Part shown: piece by piece, positions 10,364-19,653 of the stretch
Numbering within the stretch: the stretch's first letter is position 1
Layout of the letters: every line of letters begins with the position of its first letter
Source of the DNA: Azoarcus sp.
GTDB lineage: Bacteria; Pseudomonadota; Gammaproteobacteria; Burkholderiales; Rhodocyclaceae
Direction: 5' to 3'
Assembly (NCBI GenBank): GCA_030656215.1
Contig: JAUSOD010000091.1
Location: 168,356-232,355, forward strand
DNA: 64,000 nucleotides
Notes under the pieces: model-generated
Told to the model about the DNA's origin: nothing
What the model saw: only the letters and a program-made list of their open reading frames with translations
Database searches by the model: none
Position numbers and translations under genes: made by a program

Positions 10364-10851
10364 GGTCTGCCTTGGTCCGTGCTTACATTGCGTTTGGCGC
10401 CAACCTGGGGGATCCGCAGGTCGCGCTCACCCATGCGCTAGCGCAACTCGCCGCCTTGCCCGACACCCGCGTGGCGGCCCAATCATCCTGCTATCGAACG
10501 GCACCGATGGGCGTGGACAGCGAACAGCCGGATTACATCAATGCGGTCATCGCGCTCGACACCAGCCTTGGGCCGCGCGCCCTGCTCGACGCAATGCTGG
10601 CGATCGAAACCGCTGGCGGACGCACCCGACATGCGCACCAGGCGCCTCGCACCATGGATCTAGACCTGCTGCTGCATGGCGATGCGGTGGTCGACGAACC
10701 TGGTCTGATCCTGCCCCACCCCAGGATGCACCTGCGCGCCTTCGTCCTCCAGCCGCTGGCCGAAATCGCACCGAAGCTGGCCATTCCTGGTATCGGCCCA
10801 ATCGCCACCTTGCTGCCTGCGCTTGCCGGGCAGGCGATCTCCCGCCTCTGA
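10360..10851 (+). CDS. folK: HPPK, 2-amino-4-hydroxy-6-hydroxymethyldihydropteridine pyrophosphokinase
   Basis: Transfers pyrophosphate from ATP to 6-hydroxymethyl-7,8-dihydropterin in folate synthesis. Seen are AYIAFGANLGDP at the N-terminus, YRTAPMG, and the HPPK signature RTMDLDLLLHGD followed by LILPHPRMHLRAFVL. The 163-residue length is normal. The annotated ATG overlaps the pcnB stop; the Val-Arg-Ala-Tyr a few codons later could mark a GTG alternative. Confidence 0.95.
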   Translation: MRSALVRAYIAFGANLGDPQVALTHALAQLAALPDTRVAAQSSCYRTAPMGVDSEQPDYINAVIALDTSLGPRALLDAMLAIETAGGRTRHAHQAPRTMDLDLLLHGDAVVDEPGLILPHPRMHLRAFVLQPLAEIAPKLAIPGIGPIATLLPALAGQAISRL

Positions 10852-10879
10852 ACACGGCGCTTGTTACCCACGAACCACA

Positions 10880-11263
10880 ATGCCCGCCTGGCTCTCAGTC
10901 CCGATCACGTCCTTCCAGACCATCCCGGTATGGATGCAGACCGCCGCGCTGCTGACCCTGTCCAACCTGTTCATGACCTTTGCCTGGTATGGGCATCTGA
11001 AGAACATGCCGTCGAAGGCCTGGTATGTGGCCGCGCTGGTGAGTTGGGGGATTGCACTGTTCGAATACATGCTGCAGGTGCCGGCCAACCGCATCGGCGC
11101 CACCGCAATGAGCCTGGGGCAGCTCAAGATCATGCAGGAAGTGATCACCCTGCTGGTGTTCATCCCCTTCGTGGTGATCTACATGAAGCAGCCGCTGAAA
11201 CTGGATTACCTGTGGGCCGCGCTGTGCATGATGGGCGCGGTATATTTCATTTTCCGCAGCTGA
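10880..11263 (+). CDS. DMT-type small membrane protein (DUF486)
   Basis: A 127-residue protein with four predicted membrane helices (around 15-33, 45-62, 80-100 and 105-124). The recognisable family pattern is TLSNLFMTFAWYGHLK with QVPANRIG and QLKIMQEVITL. DUF486 members belong to the drug/metabolite transporter clan, and no substrate is known. The ATG at 10880 is chosen because the upstream frame extension lies in the folK 3' end and lacks a hydrophobic pattern. It follows folK by 28 bp and may be co-transcribed. Confidence 0.82.
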   Translation: MPAWLSVPITSFQTIPVWMQTAALLTLSNLFMTFAWYGHLKNMPSKAWYVAALVSWGIALFEYMLQVPANRIGATAMSLGQLKIMQEVITLLVFIPFVVIYMKQPLKLDYLWAALCMMGAVYFIFRS

Positions 11264-11269
11264 GCACGC

Positions 11270-11602
11270 TCAGTAGTCGAGCAGCGTCTGGCAGGATTCC
11301 TCACGCCCGGTAAGCTGGCTGAAACGGGCCAATCGCTCGAGCACAAAGGCGTCCGGCACCCTGCGATCGCTGCAGTAGTCGCGCAGCGTCATTGCGTAGG
11401 CCAGGTTCTGCATGTCGGCCACTGTTTTTGCGATCGCCGGAAAGGGGTAGCCATCAGTGTTGCGCCAGCCCTCATCGGGTTTCTTACCGGGCGCTCTTTC
11501 CGCCGCATCCGCACCCGGCACAACCGGCGCAGCCGCGTTTTGCGCTCCCGCGACGGCAGGAAGCATCAGGGATACTGAAAACAGAAGGACTGAAAAGCGC
11601 AT
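11270..11602 (-). CDS. Small exported hypothetical protein
   Basis: A 110-residue protein with a clear signal peptide (MRFSVLLFSVSLMLPAVAGA, cleavage near residue 20). A Pro/Ala linker and a helical domain with three Cys (residues 78-104: Y-C-S-D-R-R and ESCQTLLDY) follow. I do not recognise the family. It sits downstream of pntB on the same strand. There is no Shine-Dalgarno sequence before the ATG, and the start codon lies in the 3' arm of a strong hairpin (11599-11650), so expression from pnt read-through would be weak or conditional. Confidence 0.7.
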   Translation of the reverse strand: MRFSVLLFSVSLMLPAVAGAQNAAAPVVPGADAAERAPGKKPDEGWRNTDGYPFPAIAKTVADMQNLAYAMTLRDYCSDRRVPDAFVLERLARFSQLTGREESCQTLLDY

Positions 11603-11650
11603 CGGGCCGCAAACCGTAAAGACATTACTTTACGACTTACGGCCCGATGC
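11599..11650 (-). promoter_or_regulatory. Long hairpin that encloses the start codon of the 11602 gene
   Basis: Arms 11640-11650 and 11599-11609 are perfectly complementary over 11 bp (GCATCGGGCCG/CGGCCCGATGC). Inside is a second 7-bp stem, CGTAAAG/CTTTACG (11628-11634 and 11615-11621), with a six-base loop. The ATG at 11600-11602 is within the distal arm. No U-tract follows, so it is a poor terminator candidate and looks more like translational control. Confidence 0.6.
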
Positions 11651-11667
11651 GGGTCAGACTTTAGCGA

Positions 11668-13047
<1,380 letters not shown>

Positions 13048-13353
13048 TTAGGCATCCCCCGCTTTCTTCTTGTCACCCTTGTTGAACATCGCCAGCATGC
13101 GTTCGGTCACCACGTAGCCGCCGGCCGCGTTGGCCGCGCCGAGGAACACCGCGACGAAGCCGATCGCCAGTTGCACCGGGTCTTCCGGGTCGGCGTGGCC
13201 GAGCACCACCATGGCGCCCACCAGCACCACGCCGTGGATGAAGTTGGAGCCCGACATCATCGGCGTGTGCAAAATGACCGGCACCCGCGAGATCACCTCA
13301 TAACCGGTGAACGCGGCCAGCATGAAGATATACAGCGCTGCGATTCCATCCAT
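13048..13353 (-). CDS. pntAb: NAD(P) transhydrogenase subunit alpha 2 (membrane part)
   Basis: A 101-residue hydrophobic subunit, three to four helices, matching the separate PntAB of the Rhodospirillum-type three-polypeptide enzyme. Diagnostic stretch: GYEVISRVPVILHTPMMSG, then HGVVLVGAMVVLG and GGYVVTERML. The start at 13353 lies 2 bp after the pntAa stop, and the stop abuts the pntB ATG, giving one tight operon. Confidence 0.95.
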   Translation of the reverse strand: MDGIAALYIFMLAAFTGYEVISRVPVILHTPMMSGSNFIHGVVLVGAMVVLGHADPEDPVQLAIGFVAVFLGAANAAGGYVVTERMLAMFNKGDKKKAGDA

Positions 13354-13355
13354 GA

Positions 13356-14489
13356 TCAGGCTCCTTGCAGGCCGAGCACCTGAGCCACCCCGGCGTGGCG
13401 TACTTCGCCCGCGTGGGTGAGACAGCAGCCGGCCATCACTTCGTCTTCCCAGTCGAGCGCGAGTGCGCCGTCCTTGATGAAGGGCGAGATGAAATTGAAC
13501 AGGTTCTTGGCGTACATCTCGGACGCATGCACCGGCATGCGGCTGGCGATGTGGGTGGGGCCGATCACGAGCACGTCGTTGATCCACACCTTCTCGCCCG
13601 GCACCGTGCCTTCGACGTTGCCGCCGGTCTCGGCCGCCATGTCGACAACCACCGCGCCCGGTTTCATGCGCGCGATCATGTCGGCGCTGATGATCTGCGG
13701 CGCCTTTTTACCGGGGATCGCGGCGGTGGTGATCAGTGCATCGCACTGCCCCACGGCCTTGGCCAGGCGCTCGGTCTGGCGCGCCTTCTCTTCCTCGGTG
13801 AGTTCGCGGGCGTAACCACCCACGCCCGCCGCGGCCACGCCGGTGTCGACGAACTTGGCCCCGAGCGATTCGATCTGTTCGCGCGTTTCGGGGCGCACGT
13901 CGTAGGCTTCGACCATGGCACCGATCCGGCGCGCGGTGGCGATCGCCTGCAGCCCGGCCACGCCGGCGCCGATCACCAGCACCTTGGCCGGACGGATGGT
14001 GCCGGCGGCGTAGGTGAGCATGGGAAAGAACTTGGGCGAATGGTCGGCGGCGATCAGCGCGCATTCATAGCCCGCGACCGCGGCCTGGCTGGATAGCGCA
14101 TCCATCGATTGGGAACGCGAGATGCGCGGCAGCAGTTCGAGCGCGAACGCGGTGATCTGCTTCTCCTGCAGCAGCTTCACCCGCTCGGCATCGGCCCACG
14201 GCTGCAGCATGCCAAGCAGCACGCTGCCCGGTTTCATCGCCGCAATCCGGTCCAGCGACGGCGGCTGCACGCACAGCACGACTTCGGCTTCGCCGAAAAC
14301 GGCTTCCGCGCCATCGGCAAAGCGCACCTCCGCAAACGTATCGTCGCGATAGTGCGCCGGCACGCCGGCACCCGCCTGCATCACCAACTGGGCACCGAGG
14401 CCCTGATACTTCTTGACCACATCCGGCACGACTGACAAACGTCGCTCTCCAGACATGGTCTCCGCTGGCACTCCGATCAACAGAGGCAT
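13356..14489 (-). CDS. pntAa: NAD(P) transhydrogenase subunit alpha 1 (NAD-binding)
   Basis: Soluble domain I of the transhydrogenase, related to alanine dehydrogenase, 377 residues. It has the N-terminal GVPAETMSGERRLSVVPDVV, the NAD-binding loop VLVIGAGVAGLQAIATARR (about residues 168-188), the mobile loop region YARELTEEE and the ITTAAIPGKKAPQIIS motif. The ATG has a strong GGGAGGAG site. The gene is first in pntAa-pntAb-pntB. The leader upstream contains a terminator-like hairpin (14519-14589), so attenuation is possible. Confidence 0.96.
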   Translation of the reverse strand: MPLLIGVPAETMSGERRLSVVPDVVKKYQGLGAQLVMQAGAGVPAHYRDDTFAEVRFADGAEAVFGEAEVVLCVQPPSLDRIAAMKPGSVLLGMLQPWADAERVKLLQEKQITAFALELLPRISRSQSMDALSSQAAVAGYECALIAADHSPKFFPMLTYAAGTIRPAKVLVIGAGVAGLQAIATARRIGAMVEAYDVRPETREQIESLGAKFVDTGVAAAGVGGYARELTEEEKARQTERLAKAVGQCDALITTAAIPGKKAPQIISADMIARMKPGAVVVDMAAETGGNVEGTVPGEKVWINDVLVIGPTHIASRMPVHASEMYAKNLFNFISPFIKDGALALDWEDEVMAGCCLTHAGEVRHAGVAQVLGLQGA

Positions 14490-14518
14490 GGGGACTCCTC
14501 CCTTAGGGATTAAGAATG

Positions 14519-14589
14519 AAAAAAAGCGTCGGGCGTGTATTTATTGTTGTTTCTCCCTGCCCCACACCATTTCGGTGCGCTACCGACGC
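14519..14589 (-). promoter_or_regulatory. Terminator-like hairpin in the pntAa 5' leader
   Basis: On the minus strand GCGTCGG (14583-14589), plus an inner GCG, pairs with CGC-CCGACGC (14526-14535). A small CACC/GGTG hairpin lies inside, and seven Ts follow directly (14519-14525). Only 29 bases separate the T-run from the pntAa ATG, too few for a promoter. A pnt promoter must therefore lie upstream (A+T-rich TATTAT/TAATAT near 14592-14610), which places the structure inside the leader. The rest of 14590-14782 shows no gene. Confidence 0.55.
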
Positions 14590-14782
14590 CACCCGGATAT
14601 TACCGATAATAGGCCACGGCGCAACTCGCAAAAGGGGGATGTCGCTTCCCCGCTCATCGAAGATGGATGAAATCAGGCGCGGGAGAGTCAAGGCGCAGCA
14701 AAAGCCGGCGATCGATCAAACCGCCGCAGAAGGCGCCAGAATCACCCCTTTGGTTACAGAAAGTGGCAGTTGGGGCCTTGCC

Positions 14783-15553
14783 TCAAGCGCCGCCGCTGCC
14801 GTTTGCGGGCGCCTCGACAAACTTGATGATGGCCAGCGAGATATTGTCGCCGACGCCGCCCGATCGCGCGCGCGCCCGATCGATGAGCGACTGCGCGGCC
14901 TCGCGCGCAGGCAGTGCGTGGATGGTGCCGGCCAGTTCGGCATCCGAGAAATACGCCCACAAGCCGTCGGAGCACAGCAAAAAACTGTCCCCTGCAAGCA
15001 GCTCGTCACAGCGCCCATGCTCGATACGGGGCTCGCGATCGCTACCCAGGCACGACAACAGCACGTTGCGTTGCGGATGACTCAAGGTGCCCGCCTCGTC
15101 GAGCAAGCCCTTGCGCTGCAATTCACCGACCAGCGAATGGTCCGCACTGCGCGCGATCGCGTCAGCTCCGCGAAAATGATAGATGCGGGAGTCACCGCAA
15201 TGGGCCCAGTAGGTTTTGCCCTGATGCAGCAAGAACACTACTGCCGTGCTGTGCGGATCCTGCTCGCTGGTGAAGCGGGTTAGCCGGATCACCGTGTGGG
15301 CTTCGTTGACCACGCTTTCGAGGAGATGCAGCGGCGACTCCTGCTTCGGCGCAAAAGCCTCGAAATTCTGCTTGGCCTTGAGCATCACCTGCTCCGCCGC
15401 CATCGCCCCGCCGCTATGGCCGCCCATGCCATCGGCAAGTACTGCGAGCATCATGCCGGGACGGGTTGGATGACCGAACAGCGCGACTCTATCCTGCTGC
15501 TCCTTACGGTCACCAAGGTGACGAGCGACGCAGGTTTCGACGGTGATGGGCAT
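14783..15553 (-). CDS. PP2C-family serine/threonine phosphatase
   Basis: Mn/Mg-dependent protein phosphatase, 256 residues, cytosolic. PP2C motifs in order: DRKEQQDRVALFG, LADGMGGHSGGAMAA (metal Asp and Gly-Gly), WAHCGDSRIYHFR, FLLCSDGLWAYF and GVGDNISLAIIKF (C-terminal metal Asp). No sensor or membrane domain is attached, so it resembles PppA/Stp1-type enzymes that reverse Hanks-type kinase phosphorylation. No kinase gene is in the window. The start at 15553 gives MPITVETCVARHLG; the longer upstream frame is a basic/hydrophobic run without family similarity. Confidence 0.88.
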   Translation of the reverse strand: MPITVETCVARHLGDRKEQQDRVALFGHPTRPGMMLAVLADGMGGHSGGAMAAEQVMLKAKQNFEAFAPKQESPLHLLESVVNEAHTVIRLTRFTSEQDPHSTAVVFLLHQGKTYWAHCGDSRIYHFRGADAIARSADHSLVGELQRKGLLDEAGTLSHPQRNVLLSCLGSDREPRIEHGRCDELLAGDSFLLCSDGLWAYFSDAELAGTIHALPAREAAQSLIDRARARSGGVGDNISLAIIKFVEAPANGSGGA

Positions 15554-15696
15554 AGGGATGAGCGACTCGGTGAAGGCGCAATGATAGCAACCGATACCCC
15601 GATCTGGGTATCGTCGATAGCCGGAAGCGCTATTCCGGGCAGCAAGCGTGAAAAAAATCACGGCTGCCGCCCGAAATATCATTCAAGCATACGCGC

Positions 15697-16941
15697 TCAC
15701 AGCGCGAACCCGTTCAGACGAGAGTCGATCAGTTCGATCCAGTGCCGCACGGACGTCGCCGTACCTGCCTGCAGATGCGTGATGCAGCCGAGGTTAGCCG
15801 ATGCGATCAGGCTGGCGCCCCCCGCGGTCAATGCGGCCAGCTTGTTTTCACGCAGCGTATGCGAAAGCGCCGGCTGCAACAGCGAGTAGGTGCCCGCCGA
15901 GCCGCAGCACAGGTGAGCATCACGCACCGGCGTCAGGTCGAAGCCCGCGGCATCGAGCAAACCCTCGACGCCGCCGCGCAGCTTGAGGCCATGCTGCAGC
16001 GTACACGGCGCATGCCAGGCCAGCGGCATGCGCGTGGACGCCTTCGTCTTCAGCAGCATCACCAGCGCATCGAACTCGGCCCCGACAACCTCACTGATGT
16101 CGCGCGTCAACTCGCTCACCCGTAGCGCCTTGGCCGCATAAATGGGGTCATTGCGCAGGATATGGCCATATTCCTTGACCTGCGTTCCGCAGCCCGACGC
16201 AGTCATGACGATGGCCTCGATCTCGCCGCGCTCGATGGCCGGCCACCACGCATCGATATTGCGTCGCATGTCGGCCTTGGCACCCTCATGATCGTTCAAA
16301 TGGTGACGGACCGCACCGCAACACCCCGCCCCCGGGGTCTCGACCAGCGAGATACCCAGGGTATCGAGCACGCGCGCCGCCGCGGCATTGATCGACGGCG
16401 CCATCGAAGGCTGCGCGCACCCCGCAAGTGCAAGCATGCGTCGCCGGTGACGAGCGCTCGGCCACGGACCGGAGGGACGGGCGAGCGGCACCTTGTCCTT
16501 GAGCACCTCGGGCAGCAAACCCCGGACCATGCGCCCGGCCTTCATTGCCGCGCCGAACAGCCCCGCGCGCGGCACGAACTCGCGCAAGGCCCAGCGCACC
16601 ATGCGATCGGTGCCGCGCCGTGGCACTTTGGCCTCGACCACATGACGACCGATGTCGACCAGACGGCCGTACTCCACACCCGACGGACAGGTCGACTCGC
16701 ACGAGCGGCAGGTCAGGCAGCGATCGAGATGGAGGCGGGTCTTTTCGGTCGGCTCATGGCCTTCGAGCACCTGCTTGATCAGGTAAATCCGGCCACGCGG
16801 GCCATCGAGCTCGTCCCCGAGCAATTGATAGGTCGGGCAGGTCGCGGTGCAGAAGCCGCAATGCACGCATTTGCGCAGGATGTCATTGGCCTCTTGGCCT
16901 TCCGGGGTGTCGCGGATGAAATCGGCAAGCTGGGTCTGCAT
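15697..16941 (-). CDS. glcF: Glycolate oxidase iron-sulfur subunit
   Basis: Electron-transfer subunit of the membrane-associated glycolate oxidase/dehydrogenase, 414 residues. Two ferredoxin-type 4Fe-4S clusters are seen in CVHCGFCTATCP (about 25-36) and CLTCRSCESTCPSG (about 74-87). Two cysteine-rich CCG domains follow (GAGCCGAVRHH and LCCGSAGTYSLL). It is last in glcC-glcD-smORF-glcE-glcF and starts 2 bp after glcE. Confidence 0.95.
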   Translation of the reverse strand: MQTQLADFIRDTPEGQEANDILRKCVHCGFCTATCPTYQLLGDELDGPRGRIYLIKQVLEGHEPTEKTRLHLDRCLTCRSCESTCPSGVEYGRLVDIGRHVVEAKVPRRGTDRMVRWALREFVPRAGLFGAAMKAGRMVRGLLPEVLKDKVPLARPSGPWPSARHRRRMLALAGCAQPSMAPSINAAAARVLDTLGISLVETPGAGCCGAVRHHLNDHEGAKADMRRNIDAWWPAIERGEIEAIVMTASGCGTQVKEYGHILRNDPIYAAKALRVSELTRDISEVVGAEFDALVMLLKTKASTRMPLAWHAPCTLQHGLKLRGGVEGLLDAAGFDLTPVRDAHLCCGSAGTYSLLQPALSHTLRENKLAALTAGGASLIASANLGCITHLQAGTATSVRHWIELIDSRLNGFAL

Positions 16942-16943
16942 GC

Positions 16944-18014
16944 TCAGAGTCCTTGGTAGAGCCGACCGGGGTTCAGGATGCCCGCCGGGTCGAAAGCAGC
17001 CTTGAGGCGGCGGTGGATGGTCAGCAGCGGCGCAGGCAGTGGCGTGAATACCTCAGCGGTACGATCACCACCTCGAAACAGCGTGGCATGACCGCCCAGC
17101 GCGGCAGCGCGCTCGCGAATGCGTTCGCCATCCGCATCGCTCACCAGCCAGCGCTGCGCACCGCCCCATTCGATGAGTTGCGCACCGGCCAGCTTCAGCG
17201 GCGAAGCGGAACTGGGCAGCGACAGGCGCCATAACGGCACGTCCGTTGTCGCGGCAAAAAAATCTGCCTGCTGCTCACGCAGTCCGTCCCAGAGCACCGC
17301 GGCCGTGGGCGCATCGACGCGCTCGCCGCCGAGCCGGGCACAGGCCGCCTGCACCGCAGCCCCGGCACCCGACAGACGCAGCGTCAGCACGCCATCTGCC
17401 CAAGCCGAGGCCGACAGCGGCAAGGGCTGGGCGCCCCAATCGTTGACCCGGCTGATGGCATCGACCTCGGTCAACGCAAAACGCAAGGTCTCCTCCGCCA
17501 CCGGCCGCGGCAGCACTTTGATCGACGCCTCGAGAATCACGCCGAGGGTGCCGAGGCTGCCCGCAATCAGCCGCGACACGTCGTAGCCGGCCACGTTTTT
17601 CATGACCTGACCGCCGAATGACAGGATCTCGCCACGACCGTCGAGTATCTTTACCCCGAGCATGAAGTCGCGCACCGCGCCGGCCGTTGCCCGCCGCGGG
17701 CCGGACAAACCGGTCGCGACGCACCCGGCCACGGTCGCGCCACTGCCAAAGCGGGGCGGTTCGAACGCCAGAAACTGGCCCTGCTCGGCCAGCACCGCCT
17801 CAAGCTCGGACAAGGGTGTGCCCCCGCGTACGGTCACGACCAGTTCGGTCGGCTCATAACTGACCACGCCCGCGTGCCCGGCAACATTGAGCACTTCGCC
17901 CTGCGCCTCACGCCCATAGAAGCGCTTGCTCCCGCCACCCTCGATACACAGCGGCGAGCCGCTTTGCGCCGCACTGCGGATCTGCTCGGCCCAGGCCGAT
18001 ACCTGTTCACTCAT
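16944..18014 (-). CDS. glcE: Glycolate oxidase FAD-binding subunit GlcE
   Basis: Second flavin subunit of glycolate oxidase, 356 residues. It has an N-terminal PCMH-type FAD-binding domain: SPLCIEGGGSKRFYG, then the ELVVTVRGGTPLSELEAVL and GATVAGCVATGLSGPRRA patterns. The C-terminal end is KAAFDPAGILNPGRLY, the family signature. The ATG at 18014 overlaps by one base the stop of a 43-codon ORF (TGATG). A GTG at 18015-18017 is an alternative start. Confidence 0.93.
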   Translation of the reverse strand: MSEQVSAWAEQIRSAAQSGSPLCIEGGGSKRFYGREAQGEVLNVAGHAGVVSYEPTELVVTVRGGTPLSELEAVLAEQGQFLAFEPPRFGSGATVAGCVATGLSGPRRATAGAVRDFMLGVKILDGRGEILSFGGQVMKNVAGYDVSRLIAGSLGTLGVILEASIKVLPRPVAEETLRFALTEVDAISRVNDWGAQPLPLSASAWADGVLTLRLSGAGAAVQAACARLGGERVDAPTAAVLWDGLREQQADFFAATTDVPLWRLSLPSSASPLKLAGAQLIEWGGAQRWLVSDADGERIRERAAALGGHATLFRGGDRTAEVFTPLPAPLLTIHRRLKAAFDPAGILNPGRLYQGL

Positions 18015-18145
18015 CACTCATCCACCTTGTCTTTGTGTTCTTTGTCCAACCACGGGCGACCCGCCCCGCGCAGGGCCATCCACGTGCCCACCAGGGACAG
18101 CACCGGCACCACCACCAGCAGGAACTGGATCCAGCCGCGACTCAT
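18014..18145 (-). CDS. 43-residue single-pass membrane ORF inside the glc operon
   Basis: This ORF fits exactly between glcD and glcE. Its ATG (18143-18145) overlaps the glcD TGA by one base, and its own TGA overlaps the glcE ATG by one base. It encodes a short basic start (MSRGW), one hydrophobic helix (about residues 5-27, IQFLLVVVPVLSLVGTWMAL) and a charged C-terminal tail (DKEHKDKVDE). The perfect fit suggests a real, translationally coupled small protein, perhaps a membrane anchor for the otherwise soluble glycolate oxidase. I know of no named family, and the function is inference. Confidence 0.65.
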   Translation of the reverse strand: MSRGWIQFLLVVVPVLSLVGTWMALRGAGRPWLDKEHKDKVDE

Positions 18146-19653
18146 CAGAAACGCGGCAACTCCGGAAATGGCAACTGCCCGTCATGCACCTTCATGCGCC
18201 CGTACTCGGCGCAGCGGTTCAGGGTCGGAATCGCCTTGCCCGGATTGAGCAGCCCCGCCGGATCGAAGGCGCCCTTGACGCGGAAGAACATGGTCAGCTC
18301 GGGCCGCGAGAACTGGCTGCACATCTGGTTGATCTTCTCCACCCCCACACCATGCTCGCCGGTGATCGTGCCCCCGAGCGCCACCGACAGCTCAAGGATG
18401 TCGGCGCCGAACTCCTCGGCGCGCTCGAGCTCGCCGGGCTGGTTGGCATCGAACAGGATCAGCGGGTGCAGATTGCCGTCGCCGGCATGGAACACGTTGA
18501 TGCAGCGCAGGGCGTACTTCTCTTCCATGCGCTGAATCGCGGTGAGCATTTCGCCCAGGCGCTTGCGCGGAATGGTGCCGTCCATGCAGTAATAGTCGGG
18601 CGACATCCGCCCCGCAGCCGGGAAAGCCGCCTTGCGCCCGGCCCAGAACCGCATCCGCTCGGCTTCGTCACGCGACACCCGGATCTCGGTCGCACCGCTT
18701 TGTTCGAGCACGGTGCGCACCCGGGCAATCTCCTCGGCCACCTCTTCCGGCGTACCGTCGGACTCGCACAGCAAAATGGCTTTGGCGTCGAGCGGATAGC
18801 CGGCATGGACGAAGGACTCCACCGCAACCGTGGCCGGCTGATCCATCATCTCCAGCCCGGCCGGAATGATGCCGGCGGCGATGATCGCGGCCACGGCGTC
18901 ACCGGCGCGGATCACATCGTCGAAGGCCGCCAGCACGCACTGGGCCAGTTGCGGCTTGGGGGTAAGCTTCACCGTCACCTCGGTGATCACCGCCAGCATG
19001 CCTTCCGACCCGGTCATCAGCGCAAGCAGGTCGTAGCCTGGGGCGTCGAGCGCATGGTTGCCGAACTCCACCAGATCGCCCTCTATCGTCACCCCGCGCA
19101 CCCGCAGCAGGTTATGCACGGTCAGGCCGTACTTGAGGCAGTGCACCCCGCCGGAGTTCTCCGCCACGTTTCCGCCGATAGTGCAGGCGATCTGCGACGA
19201 AGGGTCCGGTGCGTAATACAGGCTGTGCGGTGCAGCCGCCTCCGATATCGCCAGGTTGCGCACCCCGGGCTGAACCACCGCGGTACGGGCATGCGGATCG
19301 AGATGCAGGATGCGGGTGAAGCGCGCCAGCGACAGCAACACGCCCTGGGTGTGCGGCAGCGCACCGCCCGACAGCCCGGTACCGGCACCGCGTGCAACCA
19401 CCGGCACGCCCAGCGTGGAGCACGCCTTCAGCACCGCAACCACCTGCTCTTCGGTCGAGGGCAGCGCCACCACCAGCGGCAAGGCACGGTAGGCGGCCAG
19501 GCCGTCGCATTCGTAGGGTCGCAGATCCTCGGTTTCGAACATCAAGGCCCCGGCCGGCAGCACACGCGCCAGCGCCTCCACGACCCGAGCCTTATCCACA
19601 CCGGAATAATCCGCGTCGCGCTCGCCGGGGACGACTTTTTCAATCAGACTCAT
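18145..19653 (-). CDS. glcD: Glycolate oxidase FAD subunit GlcD
   Basis: Catalytic flavoprotein that oxidises glycolate to glyoxylate, 502 residues, FAD_binding_4 plus FAD-oxidase C domain. Seen are YECDGLAAYRALPLVVALPS (N-terminal FAD domain), VVARGAGTGLSGGALP, SQIACTIGGNVAENSGGVHC (glycine-rich isoalloxazine loop) and, at the C-terminus, GTITGEHGVGVEKINQM with FDPAGLLNPGKAIP. The start overlaps the stop of glcC by 4 bp, so regulator and enzyme are one transcript. Confidence 0.95.
   Translation of the reverse strand: MSLIEKVVPGERDADYSGVDKARVVEALARVLPAGALMFETEDLRPYECDGLAAYRALPLVVALPSTEEQVVAVLKACSTLGVPVVARGAGTGLSGGALPHTQGVLLSLARFTRILHLDPHARTAVVQPGVRNLAISEAAAPHSLYYAPDPSSQIACTIGGNVAENSGGVHCLKYGLTVHNLLRVRGVTIEGDLVEFGNHALDAPGYDLLALMTGSEGMLAVITEVTVKLTPKPQLAQCVLAAFDDVIRAGDAVAAIIAAGIIPAGLEMMDQPATVAVESFVHAGYPLDAKAILLCESDGTPEEVAEEIARVRTVLEQSGATEIRVSRDEAERMRFWAGRKAAFPAAGRMSPDYYCMDGTIPRKRLGEMLTAIQRMEEKYALRCINVFHAGDGNLHPLILFDANQPGELERAEEFGADILELSVALGGTITGEHGVGVEKINQMCSQFSRPELTMFFRVKGAFDPAGLLNPGKAIPTLNRCAEYGRMKVHDGQLPFPELPRF

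Noticed and set aside
14503-14691. 62-codon minus-strand frame upstream of pntAa
   Set aside because: No ribosome site, composition unlike a gene, and it runs through the hairpin and T-run of the leader.
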